Part shown: in pieces, positions 45,124-53,392 of the stretch
Layout of the letters: each line of letters begins with the position of its first letter
How positions within the stretch are numbered: the stretch's first letter is position 1
Assembly: GCF_900106095.1 (NCBI RefSeq)
Contig: NZ_FNUD01000002.1
Span: 3,803,501-3,867,500, forward strand
DNA from: Pseudomonas deceptionensis
GTDB lineage: Bacteria; Pseudomonadota; Gammaproteobacteria; Pseudomonadales; Pseudomonadaceae
Reading direction: 5' to 3'
Length of the DNA: 64,000 bases
Made by a program: the position numbers and the translations under genes
The notes under the pieces: model-generated
What the model saw: only the letters and a program-made list of their open reading frames with translations
What the model was told of the DNA's origin: nothing
Database searches by the model: none

Positions 45124-46344
45124 ATGTCGTCTTCTGCACCCACGTCCCCCCTTCGCATACGCGATCTGGTCCACCCGATTGTTGCCGGCCTGATTTCAGT
45201 CATCGTCAACTATGGCGGCACGTTCATTCTGATCTTCCAGGCCGCCAAAGTGGCCGGGCTGAGCCCCGAGCTGACGGCTTCTTGGGTGTGGTCGGTGTCG
45301 ATTGGCGTAGGCATTACCGGGCTGTTTCTCAGTTGGGTGACCCGCGAACCGGTCATTACCGCCTGGTCGACACCCGCGGCAGCCTTTCTGGTCGTCGCAC
45401 TGGCAACCACGCCCTATGCCGAGGCGATAGGGGCGTACATCATTAGCGCCGCCGCCTTCGTGCTGTTGGGTTTGTCCGGCCAGTTCGAAAAAGTCATCCG
45501 CCTGATCCCGTCAGGTGTGGCCGCAGGTTTGTTGGCCGGTATCCTGCTGAAATTCGGTATCGGTGCGTTTGGCGGCATGAGTATTGACCCGGGGCTGGTG
45601 GGCTTGCTGATCGTCGCTTACGTTGTGCTCAAGCGCTTTACCGCGCGCTACGCCGTGGTGGGTATTCTGGGGCTGGGGCTGGCCTTCCTGCTGACTCAGG
45701 GGCGCGTGGATTTTTCGGGGCTGGAACTGCAATTCGCCGCACCGGTATTTACCCGGCCCGAGTTTTCGCTGGATGCGTTGCTCAGCGTGGCGTTGCCGCT
45801 ATTTCTGATCACCCTGACCGGCCAGTACATGCCGGGCATGCTGGTGTTGCGCAACGACGGCTTCAAAACCAGCGCCAACCCTGTCCTGGTCATTACAGGG
45901 CTGGGGTCATTGCTCATGGCACCGTTCGGATCTCATGCGTTCAACATCGCCGCGATCACGGCAGCCATCTGCACCGGCAAGGAAGCCTCTGAAGATCCTT
46001 CCAGACGCTGGATCGCCGGCGTTGCTGCAGGCGTGTTCTATATCCTCGTCGGGATTTTCGGGGTAACGCTTGCCGCGGTGTTTATGGTCTTCCCCGCAAC
46101 CTTCATCACTACCCTGGCGGGGCTCGCGTTGCTGGGCACGATTGGCGCCAGCATGGCCAGTGCCATGGCTGACGTTAAATCCCGTGAAGCCTCGCTGATC
46201 ACTTTCCTGGCGTGCGCCGCCAACATTACGTTGTTCGGTATCGGTGGCGCGTTCTGGGGGTTGCTGATAGGTCTGTTGGCATACGCCGTACTCAACGGCC
46301 GTTTTGCGCGCCGCGAGCCGGTCGTCGCTACAGACCGGCCCTGA
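45124..46344 (+). CDS. benE: BenE-family benzoate/H+ symporter
   Basis: A 406-residue inner-membrane protein with about 12 helices and the BenE hallmarks: IVAGLISVIVNYGGTFILIFQAA, WVTREPVITAWSTPAAAFLV and APFGSHAFNIAAITAAICTG. BenE proteins take up benzoate or related aromatic acids. The ATG at 45124 follows AAGGAG; upstream residues are not credible. It is about 40 kb from benABCD and paired with a MocR regulator instead of BenR, so the substrate may be a different aromatic or nitrogenous compound. Confidence 0.85.
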   Translation: MSSSAPTSPLRIRDLVHPIVAGLISVIVNYGGTFILIFQAAKVAGLSPELTASWVWSVSIGVGITGLFLSWVTREPVITAWSTPAAAFLVVALATTPYAEAIGAYIISAAAFVLLGLSGQFEKVIRLIPSGVAAGLLAGILLKFGIGAFGGMSIDPGLVGLLIVAYVVLKRFTARYAVVGILGLGLAFLLTQGRVDFSGLELQFAAPVFTRPEFSLDALLSVALPLFLITLTGQYMPGMLVLRNDGFKTSANPVLVITGLGSLLMAPFGSHAFNIAAITAAICTGKEASEDPSRRWIAGVAAGVFYILVGIFGVTLAAVFMVFPATFITTLAGLALLGTIGASMASAMADVKSREASLITFLACAANITLFGIGGAFWGLLIGLLAYAVLNGRFARREPVVATDRP

Positions 46345-46368
46345 CCCGGACCGGTCTGTCGTGTGCGC

Positions 46369-46887
46369 TTAGAAACACCACGCCTCAGCGGGGATGACGC
46401 GACAGAAGGGTCCAGCAAGTGACGCATTGTGATGGGCCACAATGGCTTCGGCCTTCAGCTCAGGGGTGTCGGAGCACGTATGACCGTCGGCGATCAGCAC
46501 AGCATCGAACCCACTGTCTCGGGCGGCACGGCAGGTGCTGTCGACACAATATTGGGTTTTCATTCCGGCGATGACCACCCCTTGAACGCCAAGAGCATGT
46601 AGCTGATCGGCAAGGGCCGTCCTGACAAAGGCATTGGGTCGGCTTTTTTCGAAAATCACTTCGTCTCCCTGCAACACCAGCTCCGGCACCAGTTGCGTCA
46701 GCGGGCTTGCAGCGTCGAGCGGCGAACCCGGGGGACCGATATGACGGGCGAGAAAAATCGGGGCACCCGCACTCCGGGCTTTATCCAGCAGTTTGTTCAA
46801 CGTGGCCAGCAGCGCTTCGCCACCCTGTGGCTTATCCGGGCCGTGAAGCAACCCGACCTGCATATCCAGAATCAACAGTGCATACAT
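46369..46887 (-). CDS. Isochorismatase-family cysteine hydrolase
   Basis: A 172-residue single-domain hydrolase with the Asp8-Lys81-Cys114 triad (LILDMQ, FEKSRPNAF, GMKTQYCVDSTCRAA) of the nicotinamidase/isochorismatase/YcaC group. It hydrolyses an amide or enol ether in the cytoplasm; the substrate is not defined. AAGGAAA precedes the ATG. A U-tract terminator (46926-46960) and a Thr-rich leader frame (46993-47052) lie just upstream on the same strand, in the layout of an attenuator. Confidence 0.8.
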   Translation of the reverse strand: MYALLILDMQVGLLHGPDKPQGGEALLATLNKLLDKARSAGAPIFLARHIGPPGSPLDAASPLTQLVPELVLQGDEVIFEKSRPNAFVRTALADQLHALGVQGVVIAGMKTQYCVDSTCRAARDSGFDAVLIADGHTCSDTPELKAEAIVAHHNASLAGPFCRVIPAEAWCF

Positions 46888-46925
46888 GGTGCATTTCCTT
46901 GCGTTTTAGCCAGCGACACAAGGGC

Positions 46926-46960
46926 AAAAAAAAGGCCCTTTCCATCACTGGCGGGCCTTT
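46926..46960 (-). terminator. Terminator hairpin (3:4) of the candidate attenuator
   Basis: AAAGGCCC pairs with GGGCCTTT (46953-46960 with 46931-46938 on the minus strand) around a 14-base loop, followed by a run of T (46926-46933 complement) overlapping the stem end. It is only 38 bases before the hydrolase ATG, too close to be merely the end of an upstream gene. Confidence 0.85.
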
Positions 46961-47017
46961 GAAGTTCGTGTGTTACTGGCTCACGACACCTCTCACGACC
47001 CGCCTCTGGCGGTCGTG
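46950..47017 (-). promoter_or_regulatory. Alternative hairpins 1:2 and 2:3 of the candidate attenuator
   Basis: Segment 1 (47017-47008) pairs with segment 2 (47004-46994) in a stem with one bulge and an AGA loop. Segment 2 (GGCGGGTC, 47004-46997) also pairs with segment 3 (GGCCCGCC, 46957-46950) over eight bases with one G-U. Pairing 2:3 removes the left arm of the terminator. Segment 1 overlaps the last Thr codons of the leader frame. Confidence 0.6.
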
Positions 47018-47052
47018 GTGGTCGTGGTCAAGGCAATGCGTGGTTGATTCAT
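46993..47052 (-). CDS. Candidate Thr-rich attenuator leader peptide (19 codons)
   Basis: The minus strand reads MNQPRIALTTTTTTARGGS then TGA. Codons 9-14 are six consecutive Thr codons (ACC and ACG), as in leader peptides of Thr-controlled operons (E. coli ThrL is similar in style). Its stop lies inside segment 2 of the overlapping hairpins, and a terminator follows. A weakness is the lack of a clear purine-rich ribosome site before the ATG. It may not be translated, but position, composition and RNA pairing agree. Confidence 0.55.
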   Translation of the reverse strand: MNQPRIALTTTTTTARGGS

Positions 47053-47072
47053 GGAGCTGACAGTAGCTGCAG

Positions 47073-47097
47073 GGCGCCGGGCTGACAACCCGGCGCC
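47073..47097. other. GC-rich hairpin just upstream of the leader frame
   Basis: GGCGCCGGG (47073-47081) and CCCGGCGCC (47089-47097) are perfect inverted repeats around seven bases. There is no T-run. It lies 21 bases from the leader ATG and could be the end of the upstream transcript or part of the 5' RNA structure. Confidence 0.5.
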
Positions 47098-47235
47098 GCA
47101 ATGAAACCGTCAACACTAGCTGCGATACAGACCGGACATTGTGTATCCATGGTCAAAGAGACTCCTGTTTTTGGGGGTGTTCAGCATGTGCTCAAGCCCG
47201 AAGATCACCGCACCGCTTCTCCATCGCCTGAAAGA

Positions 47236-47496
47236 TCAGGCCGGTGCAACGAACAGCATCGCCACGTGGCGCCCTTTCTTGAACTCAATCAGCCCCGCAA
47301 TCGACCCCTGCGCAACACAGACCCGTATCAGGTTATCGCCCTCCATACGGTCGGCAAACGCCTGCGCAGCGGCCACCTTGGCAAAGGTTTCCACCCCCAG
47401 CGCCGACAGCGAGGGCGCAACCGTCAGCATAAACGCGTCGAGGCACAGGGCGCTGGCGCATGGCAAATCGTCATGGGTAAGTTTGCGTATCTGCAC
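47236..47496 (-). pseudogene. GNAT acetyltransferase remnant (deletion and frameshift)
   Basis: 86 codons beginning MQIRKLTHDDLPCASALC, a GNAT N-terminus with ALGVETFAKVAAAQ and GLIEFKKGRHVAMLFVAPA, end in a stop exactly where motif A (acetyl-CoA loop QxxGxG) should follow. In another frame right after it is LIFQAMEKRCGDLRA, which resembles the next GNAT helix. The usual length is about 150 residues. So roughly 30 bases seem to be deleted with loss of frame. The remaining C-terminus is absent. Confidence 0.6.
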
Positions 47497-47522
47497 AGTA
47501 GCCGCCCTTGTCTGGAATAGTG

Positions 47523-48533
47523 CTAGGCGATCTTGATCACAACCTTGCCGAACGCACCTTTCGCCAGGTGTTCATAGGCTTCACGGGCCCTTTCGAACGG
47601 ATATACCTGATCGATAACAGGTCGGATGTTGTGTTCTTCAAGGAATACATTCATGCGGTCGAACGACGAGCGCGGCGCTACCGCGATACCGCGAATGGTT
47701 GTCTGGCGGAAGATCAGTGGCATCAAATTGAGTTCAACGGTCTGCCCGGTCAAAAAGCCAATCTGCGCAATAAGCCCTGAGGCCTTGGTCGCGGCAACCG
47801 ATTGATTGATGCCGCTGCCACCGGCCACGTCGAGGAGTAAATCCACACCCTTGCCGTCGGTGAGTTTCAGCACTTCGTCCGCCCAGTTCGGCGTGGTTCT
47901 GTAATTGATGCCGGCCACCGCACCCAGACGCTTCACGGCTTGCAGATTCTCGTCGCTACTCGACGTTGCAATCACCCTGGCGCCAAGGGCCGTGGCAATC
48001 TGCACCGCGAATATGGAGACCCCGCCGGTGCCTTGAACCAACACAGTCTGACCCGGTTGAATCTTTCCAAAATCGACCAACGAGTACCACGCGGTGAGCG
48101 CGGCGATTGGCAGTGTGGCCGCTTCTTCGTCGCTCATGTTGGCAGGTGCACCCACGGCGCTGTCTTCGTGGATGATCATGTACTCGGCCAGACCGCCAGG
48201 CAGTGGTGAGCCGAAGCAGTAATCCGGTTCGTTCGGTCCCGGCTCGCCATCCAGCCAACGGGAGTACAGGTGGGAATTGACCCGATCGCCGACCTTGAAA
48301 CGCGTGACGCCGTCACCGACCGCGACCACAGTGCCGGCAGCATCGCTCACCGGGATCAGAGGTTTGGGCACCATGTGGGGTTCATAGATGCCGTCAACGA
48401 TAGCCTTGTCGCGAAAGTTCAGCGACACGGCGCCGACCTTGACCAGTAACTCGCCGGCTTTCGGTTGTGGGGTCACAGCCTCGCCCAATTGCAGGTTGTC
48501 GAGTCCGAAATCTTTCAGTAACCAGGCTTTCAT
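47523..48533 (-). CDS. NAD(P)-dependent alcohol dehydrogenase / quinone oxidoreductase (MDR family)
   Basis: 336 residues of a medium-chain reductase: MKAWLLKDFGLDNLQLGEAVTPQP, GroES-like domain, then GTGGVSIFAVQIATALGARVIATSSSDENL cofactor fold. There is no zinc-ligand pattern. The ATG at 48533 follows GGAG; the 31-codon extension is not used. A LysR gene is divergent (171 bases between starts). Confidence 0.85.
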   Translation of the reverse strand: MKAWLLKDFGLDNLQLGEAVTPQPKAGELLVKVGAVSLNFRDKAIVDGIYEPHMVPKPLIPVSDAAGTVVAVGDGVTRFKVGDRVNSHLYSRWLDGEPGPNEPDYCFGSPLPGGLAEYMIIHEDSAVGAPANMSDEEAATLPIAALTAWYSLVDFGKIQPGQTVLVQGTGGVSIFAVQIATALGARVIATSSSDENLQAVKRLGAVAGINYRTTPNWADEVLKLTDGKGVDLLLDVAGGSGINQSVAATKASGLIAQIGFLTGQTVELNLMPLIFRQTTIRGIAVAPRSSFDRMNVFLEEHNIRPVIDQVYPFERAREAYEHLAKGAFGKVVIKIA

Positions 48534-48704
48534 GGTGATTCTCCAAATGCACGTCAATGGTCGCAAACCGACAGCGGTTCGCCTTGGGCCATCTTTCGCT
48601 TTTGGCGGCGCGCAATAAATACGCAAAAAAAGACATGATTGTTCTATTCTGAGACAACAAACACTGCACGGCCTTCATTCATCCGGGGCTCACAGGGAAA
48701 CGTC

Positions 48705-49628
48705 ATGGAATTGCTGCAATCGATGCGACTGTTCGCCAGGCTGGCTGAGCTCGGTAGCTTCACGAAAGCCGCCGAGTCGCTGGAAATCGGGCGGCCCCAG
48801 GTCACCCGCTATATTCAGGAGCTGGAGAAGTCACTGGGCGTGCGGTTGTTCCAGCGCACAACGCGAAAAGTGGCGCTCACCGCCGAAGGCGAACTGTTCT
48901 ATCAACGGGTACAGGAAATTCTTGCGGCTATTTCTGCTGCGACCACGATGTTTGATCGTACCGGGGCCACGCTCGTCGGCCGGCTTCGGGTCGATATCCC
49001 GACTGCGTTCGCACAAATGGAATTCATCAAATGCCTCAAAGAATTCACCGACACCTTCCCGGGCATCAATATGGTGCTGGGTGTCACAGATCGAGCCGTT
49101 GACCTTGTTGGCGAAGGAATCGACTGTGCATTACGCATAGGCGATCTGCCGGACTCAACCCTGATCGCTCGCCCCATCGCGATGGCAACCATGGTCACGT
49201 GCGCAGCGCCCGAGTACCTGAACGCCCACGGCAGGCCTGAGACCCTTGAGGATCTGGTTGCCCATCGAGGCGTCAACTTTCTGTCCGGCCAGAGCAACAG
49301 GACGTTGCCCTGGCATTTCTTGGTCCAGGGACAGGACCGAACATTTGTCAGTAGCACCGCCATCACTGTCACCGAGTCAAATGCGTATGTTCAGTGCGGC
49401 GTGTCGGGCTTCGGCATTATTCAGGCCCCGGGCATCACCGTCGCCGAGCATCTTGATAGCGGCGCTTTGGTGGAGATTCTGGAGTCCTGTCGACCAGCCC
49501 CCCGGCCTGTATCGCTGTTGTACCCGAGCCGAACTCACCTGGCGCCGCAAGTGCAGGTTTTTATCGAATGGCTGCAGGCGCGATTTCCACAGCTACATAC
49601 CGCGTGGCTGGATCGTCAGGATGAGTAA
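48705..49628 (+). CDS. LysR-family regulator
   Basis: A 307-residue LysR protein (MELLQSMRLFARLAELGSFTKAAESLEIGRPQVTRYIQELEKSLGVRLFQRTTRKV), of the type that represses or activates a neighbouring oxidoreductase gene. The substrate domain and TLYPSRTHLAPQ-like end are intact. ATG 48705 is chosen over an upstream in-frame start because GGGAAA precedes it. Confidence 0.85.
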   Translation: MELLQSMRLFARLAELGSFTKAAESLEIGRPQVTRYIQELEKSLGVRLFQRTTRKVALTAEGELFYQRVQEILAAISAATTMFDRTGATLVGRLRVDIPTAFAQMEFIKCLKEFTDTFPGINMVLGVTDRAVDLVGEGIDCALRIGDLPDSTLIARPIAMATMVTCAAPEYLNAHGRPETLEDLVAHRGVNFLSGQSNRTLPWHFLVQGQDRTFVSSTAITVTESNAYVQCGVSGFGIIQAPGITVAEHLDSGALVEILESCRPAPRPVSLLYPSRTHLAPQVQVFIEWLQARFPQLHTAWLDRQDE

Positions 49629-49724
49629 GTGAGTGCATTGATGTAATTGGAAGAAAGCGGCTCAGCTCGAAAGCCTGCTTTGGCCGAGGCTCTGGAATTT
49701 CGGCCGACAATGCTCTAACCGGTG

Positions 49725-50939
49725 CTACCCCTTGGTCAGATCAACTAACGGCGTCTGCCGCACCTCAGTCTCCCGCCCACCCTGAATCTCGCTTACCTGC
49801 TTCAAGGCCTTATCCACAGCCGCCTTATCTGCCAATAAGCTGTAGCTGATGCGGAACTGCTTGTGTTCCTTCGGCCCAATTGTCGGTACCAGGTTCAGTG
49901 GCCGCTGAAAACGGCGATTGTAGGAAAAGCTTGTCCCCGGCTCCAGCCCCGTGACATAGCCTTGGCCTTGGGTATCGGTGTTTTTCCACAGGGAAAACAC
50001 GGGCAGTGTCTGAGTGTTGAAGCCGACCGAAACACCCAGGCTGCCGGCCTTGTTATGCAACACGGTCAACGTATCGCCCTTGGCATCGGCATACGGCACC
50101 ACGTTGTAAACCGTTTCGTCGTAGTCCTTGGTAGGTGCGCGGTAAGTTTGCCAATCGGGCAGGTCGCCCTTGGCCCTGTCGTTGAACGGCGACACCTGTT
50201 TCACCGGCGCAGCGAAACGGGCGCCCTGCTCCAGGAACGGGGTACTGAAGTTACTGTGATACAGCGCTTGGTATTCCTTCGGATAGTCGCCGTTGTTGGT
50301 CAGGGTGTCGTTGAGGGCGAACACTACGCTGCCGGGCTCGGTGACCAGTTCGGTCGCTACGGAGAAGTCGACCTTCTTGAACGCCTGCTCTTTCAGTTCG
50401 CCGCGAAGGGTGATGACGTACGGTGGTTTTTCATCGATATGCAGGGTGACTTTGTTCGCAGGAATGTTGGCGGCCCGACCGTGCAGGGTCAGCAGTTCGC
50501 CGTTGTCGACGCCGGGGTGGCCGACCCATTCGTATCCGCAGCGGGTGACCAGCTCATTGAAACCTTCCAGCCAGCCCAGACCACCGCGGCCATTAAGTTC
50601 GATGAAGGACGGGTTGACCACTTCCTTGACCGGCGAATCCCAGCCCATGCGCACATTACCAACCGAGGCCTGCAAGACATTCATTCCGCGAGTCGGCACT
50701 ACCGAGAGTTTCATCGTACCGTTATCGATGTCCACGATGCTGACACCCTCCTGCCGACCGCCGTGCAAGGTGCGCAGGGTGACGCTGAAGGGCTTGTCGG
50801 TTTTTACGCCGAGCAGCTGGCTGGTGATCTGCCAGTTCTGGGCAGCCTTGTCGGTGTCGAGCAGAACGTAATCCCAGGCCATGGCGTTGGAGGCAACGGA
50901 CAGTGCGCTGAGGGAAACAAAGAGTTTGAGCGGGGTCAT
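49725..50939 (-). CDS. DUF4432 family exported protein (aldose-epimerase-like fold)
   Basis: A 404-residue protein with signal peptide (MTPLKLFVSLSALSVASNAMA) and body of the galactose-mutarotase-like fold (VPTRGMNVLQASVGNVRMGWDSPVKEVVNPSFIELNGRGGLGWLEGFNELVTRCGYEWVGHPG). The family is DUF4432; a role in sugar handling is suggested by fold only. GAAACGTTTC lies about 45 bases upstream, the core of LacI/Cra-type operators. No sugar-catabolic genes are adjacent. Confidence 0.78.
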   Translation of the reverse strand: MTPLKLFVSLSALSVASNAMAWDYVLLDTDKAAQNWQITSQLLGVKTDKPFSVTLRTLHGGRQEGVSIVDIDNGTMKLSVVPTRGMNVLQASVGNVRMGWDSPVKEVVNPSFIELNGRGGLGWLEGFNELVTRCGYEWVGHPGVDNGELLTLHGRAANIPANKVTLHIDEKPPYVITLRGELKEQAFKKVDFSVATELVTEPGSVVFALNDTLTNNGDYPKEYQALYHSNFSTPFLEQGARFAAPVKQVSPFNDRAKGDLPDWQTYRAPTKDYDETVYNVVPYADAKGDTLTVLHNKAGSLGVSVGFNTQTLPVFSLWKNTDTQGQGYVTGLEPGTSFSYNRRFQRPLNLVPTIGPKEHKQFRISYSLLADKAAVDKALKQVSEIQGGRETEVRQTPLVDLTKG

Positions 50940-50982
50940 GGGAGCAGCCTTTCTTGGAGTTGTGCCTTTTTATAGACTTGAA

Positions 50983-50992
50983 GAAACGTTTC
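50983..50992. promoter_or_regulatory. LacI/Cra-like operator upstream of the DUF4432 gene
   Basis: GAAACGTTTC is a perfect ten-base palindrome with a central CG, the core shared by many LacI-family operators. It is 44-53 bases before the DUF4432 ATG. No LacI-family gene is in the window. Confidence 0.45.
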
Positions 50993-51131
50993 AGCAAGCT
51001 TAAAAAGCGACACAAAGCCGGGAAATACCAAGAAAGATTTGGGGCAAATCGGGCAATTTAGTCAAGGGCACCAAAGCTGACAGAAAATTTTCTGACCCTA
51101 CCCCTGCCGTAAAACTCACAAGCCGAGCGCC

Positions 51132-51263
51132 AACGCTGCCTGCTTCGCCACTCCAAGGGGGGGCGGGTTCAATATCGCAGGCCTGCCTCACGATCTCGAT
51201 CCTGCGCGCGAAACGATCTGGCGCCACAGCGCTGAATTACAGGAAAAGCTGCTGAGCATTTAA
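51132..51263 (+). pseudogene. Possible C-terminal remnant of a short-chain dehydrogenase
   Basis: An open + strand fragment of 43 codons ends with LPHDLDPARETIWRHSAELQEKLLSI and a stop. The pattern (DPA..xxIW..SAEL) is like the C-termini of retinol-dehydrogenase-type SDRs. No matching upstream part is present, and a run of seven G at about 51156-51163 could mark a frameshift. Identification is tentative. The rest of 50940-51314 shows nothing else apart from the operator above. Confidence 0.3.
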
Positions 51264-51314
51264 TCTTGGCGGGGAGGTCAATCTGTCTGCCTCCACGTCC
51301 TTTCACCCTGGCGC

Positions 51315-52337
51315 CTAAAGGCTAGAGTCCGGTGTGCAACTTTGCAGAACGCTGTCGCTCTTTTTCTCATTTTCCGGATTCTTTCCAAGGCAAAACATTT
51401 TCCGGTATTCAGACGGTGATGTGCCCAAGTGAGCGCCAAATTGTTGCCTTAAAGACAGGGGCGTTCCAAAGCCTGCTTCATCCGCGATGCATTCAATTGA
51501 TAACTCCGTCGTTTCCAGTAGCGCCTGCGCCCTGAGCACACGTTCAGCGTTTAACCATTTGGATACGGTCGTGCCGGTGGCCTCCTTGAACCGACGGGTA
51601 AAGGTACGCCTGCTCATTTTTGCCATGTCAGCCAGGACATCGAGCGACAGATTACCGGCCAGATTCATTCGAGCCCACGCCAATACATCAGACAAATGAG
51701 TCTCACTGGAGAGTTGCGGTACAGGGTGTTCTACGTATTGAGCCTGGCCTCCCTGCCTGTGCGGCGGTGTCACCAGCAGTTTGGCGGTGCGGTTGGCGAC
51801 ATCAGCACCGAGACGCTGGCGTACCAGATGCAGGCAACAATCGATTGCCGCCACGGTTCCAGCGGAGGTCATGATGTTGCCGTCACTGACATAGAGCACC
51901 TCAGGCCGAAAACTGACCTCTGGAAAACGTCGCGCAAATTCGTCGCGGGCCACCCAGTGGGTCGTCGCCTCTTTCCCGTCAAGTAGCCCGGCATCGCCGA
52001 GCACAAATGCACCCAGGCATAACCCGACGATCAACTTGTCTTGGGAGTGGGCGAGTTGCAGCGCCTTCACAAGCTGTGCAGATGCGGCGACCGACGGATC
52101 ACTCCACGCGGGAATGACAATTACGTCACTCGCCTCCATCAATTCCAGGCCGTGGGTTACAGACAGTCCAATGCCCTGGTCACTGCTCAGCATGCCTGGC
52201 ACTTCAGCGCAGAAGTTAACCTCGTATTCAGGCTCACCCGGCGTGGTTTGAGCGGTACCCAATACAACGCCTGGAACAGAAAGGTGAAAAAGGCTCACGC
52301 CGTTGAACGCTAGAACTGCAACACGTATGGCTTGCAT
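51315..52337 (-). CDS. GlxA-family regulator (DJ-1/PfpI-like plus AraC domain)
   Basis: 340 residues: sensing domain with VIVIPAWSDPSVAASAQLVKALQ and LIVGLCLGAFVLGDAGLLDG (here Cys is kept in the nucleophile-elbow position), then the AraC domain (LDVLADMAKMSRRTFTRRFKEATGTTVSKWLNAERV). GAGG precedes the ATG. It is divergent from the second cysteine hydrolase (359 bases between starts), which may be its target, as GlxA-type regulators often sit beside isochorismatase-family genes. Confidence 0.85.
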   Translation of the reverse strand: MQAIRVAVLAFNGVSLFHLSVPGVVLGTAQTTPGEPEYEVNFCAEVPGMLSSDQGIGLSVTHGLELMEASDVIVIPAWSDPSVAASAQLVKALQLAHSQDKLIVGLCLGAFVLGDAGLLDGKEATTHWVARDEFARRFPEVSFRPEVLYVSDGNIMTSAGTVAAIDCCLHLVRQRLGADVANRTAKLLVTPPHRQGGQAQYVEHPVPQLSSETHLSDVLAWARMNLAGNLSLDVLADMAKMSRRTFTRRFKEATGTTVSKWLNAERVLRAQALLETTELSIECIADEAGFGTPLSLRQQFGAHLGTSPSEYRKMFCLGKNPENEKKSDSVLQSCTPDSSL

Positions 52338-52695
52338 CAGGCAGCCTCAGAATGGGAAGACCGCTCACACGGAAGTTTTTTTCACGCCAAGAGATGCGCC
52401 AACTATCTTTGAGCCTCTCCTGCAGCGCTGATTACTTGGCCCGATTATATCGAAACATGTCATTCAGGCCACTGTTGGGCTCCAGAGCACTGGGCCAGAA
52501 TGGTCTGCGCGATGTACCAACAGGATTCATCCCAGTTCACTCAGCATGAAGAAGATGCGCAGCTGATTCGTTCCCAGGGCTTCAAGAAAGCTTTGATTTA
52601 AACCGTGTGGGCCGAGGCAGAGGGCCGTTTTCTTACCCGTCAACTATCCCAGCCTCCGGGCATCATCACTTTGATTATTTGATCGGAGATCGTTC
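52338..52695. other. Intergenic stretch between the GlxA-type regulator and the hydrolase
   Basis: 358 bases containing only a short frame (see the next entry). No terminator or clear palindrome was found; the divergent promoters should lie here. Confidence 0.4.
52512..52601 (+). pseudogene. Short frame, possibly the N-terminal remnant of an amino-acid permease
   Basis: A 29-codon frame ends in DAQLIRSQGFKKALI and a stop. The acidic start then D-A-x-L-I-x-x-x-G-F/Y-K-K is like the N-terminus of APC-type permeases just before helix 1. No helix follows. There is no ribosome site. It may be chance. Confidence 0.22.
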
Positions 52696-53241
52696 ATGAA
52701 ACAAGGTCTTGTAGTAGTTGATCTACAAAACGAATACCTGCCCACAGGCAAATTGCCTTTGAGCGGCATCGAGGCGGCTGTGGCGAATGCTCGCCGGGTC
52801 ATCGACCATGCGCGACAGACAGGTATCCCCGTTTTCCACATACGGCACGAATCCGATAATGCGCAGGCCCCCATTTTCGTCAAGGGATCCAGCGGCGTGC
52901 AAATTCAGCCAGCAGTAGCCCCTGAGGGTGATGAGCCCGTGATTGTTAAAAAACACATCAACGCCTTTAGAGACACGGACCTCAGGAAGCAGCTGGATGC
53001 TTTCGATGTTCAGGATATCGTGGTGGTTGGTGCAATGAGCCACATGTGCATCGACGCGGTAGTACGTGCTGCGGCGGACATGGGTTATCCGGTTACTGTG
53101 CTGCATGACGCCTGTGCCACCCTGGATCTCACATTCAATGGCGTCAACGTGCCAGCCGCTCAAGTGCATGCAGCGATGATGGCAGCTTTTGAATTTGGGT
53201 ACGGCACGGTTAAATCTGTGGATGACTATCTCTCGGCGTAA
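52696..53241 (+). CDS. Isochorismatase-family cysteine hydrolase (second copy in the region)
   Basis: A 181-residue hydrolase with the Asp9 / Lys85-86 / Cys118 triad (VVVDLQNEY, VIVKKHINAF, GAMSHMCIDAVVRAA), and a cis-peptide-containing GAMSHM motif. It differs clearly from the hydrolase at 46369 (172 residues) and is not a recent duplicate. GGAG precedes the ATG. It is divergent from a GlxA-type regulator gene. Confidence 0.83.
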   Translation: MKQGLVVVDLQNEYLPTGKLPLSGIEAAVANARRVIDHARQTGIPVFHIRHESDNAQAPIFVKGSSGVQIQPAVAPEGDEPVIVKKHINAFRDTDLRKQLDAFDVQDIVVVGAMSHMCIDAVVRAAADMGYPVTVLHDACATLDLTFNGVNVPAAQVHAAMMAAFEFGYGTVKSVDDYLSA

Positions 53242-53392
53242 GCCCGCCGGGGAATGAACAATCACAACCTTGCATCATTTTTTTCGTTTTACCTCGCAGT
53301 GGAGACACACCACGCCCGACGCGAAAATCTTGCTCTTCACCCGTGTGAGTGCGGTTCAGTCCTTGATGTTTTTGAACAAGGGAACACCCTCT

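Noticed and set aside
46369..53241. Two isochorismatase-family hydrolases considered as a recent duplication
   Set aside because: Sequences differ throughout outside the catalytic triad, with different lengths and neighbours.
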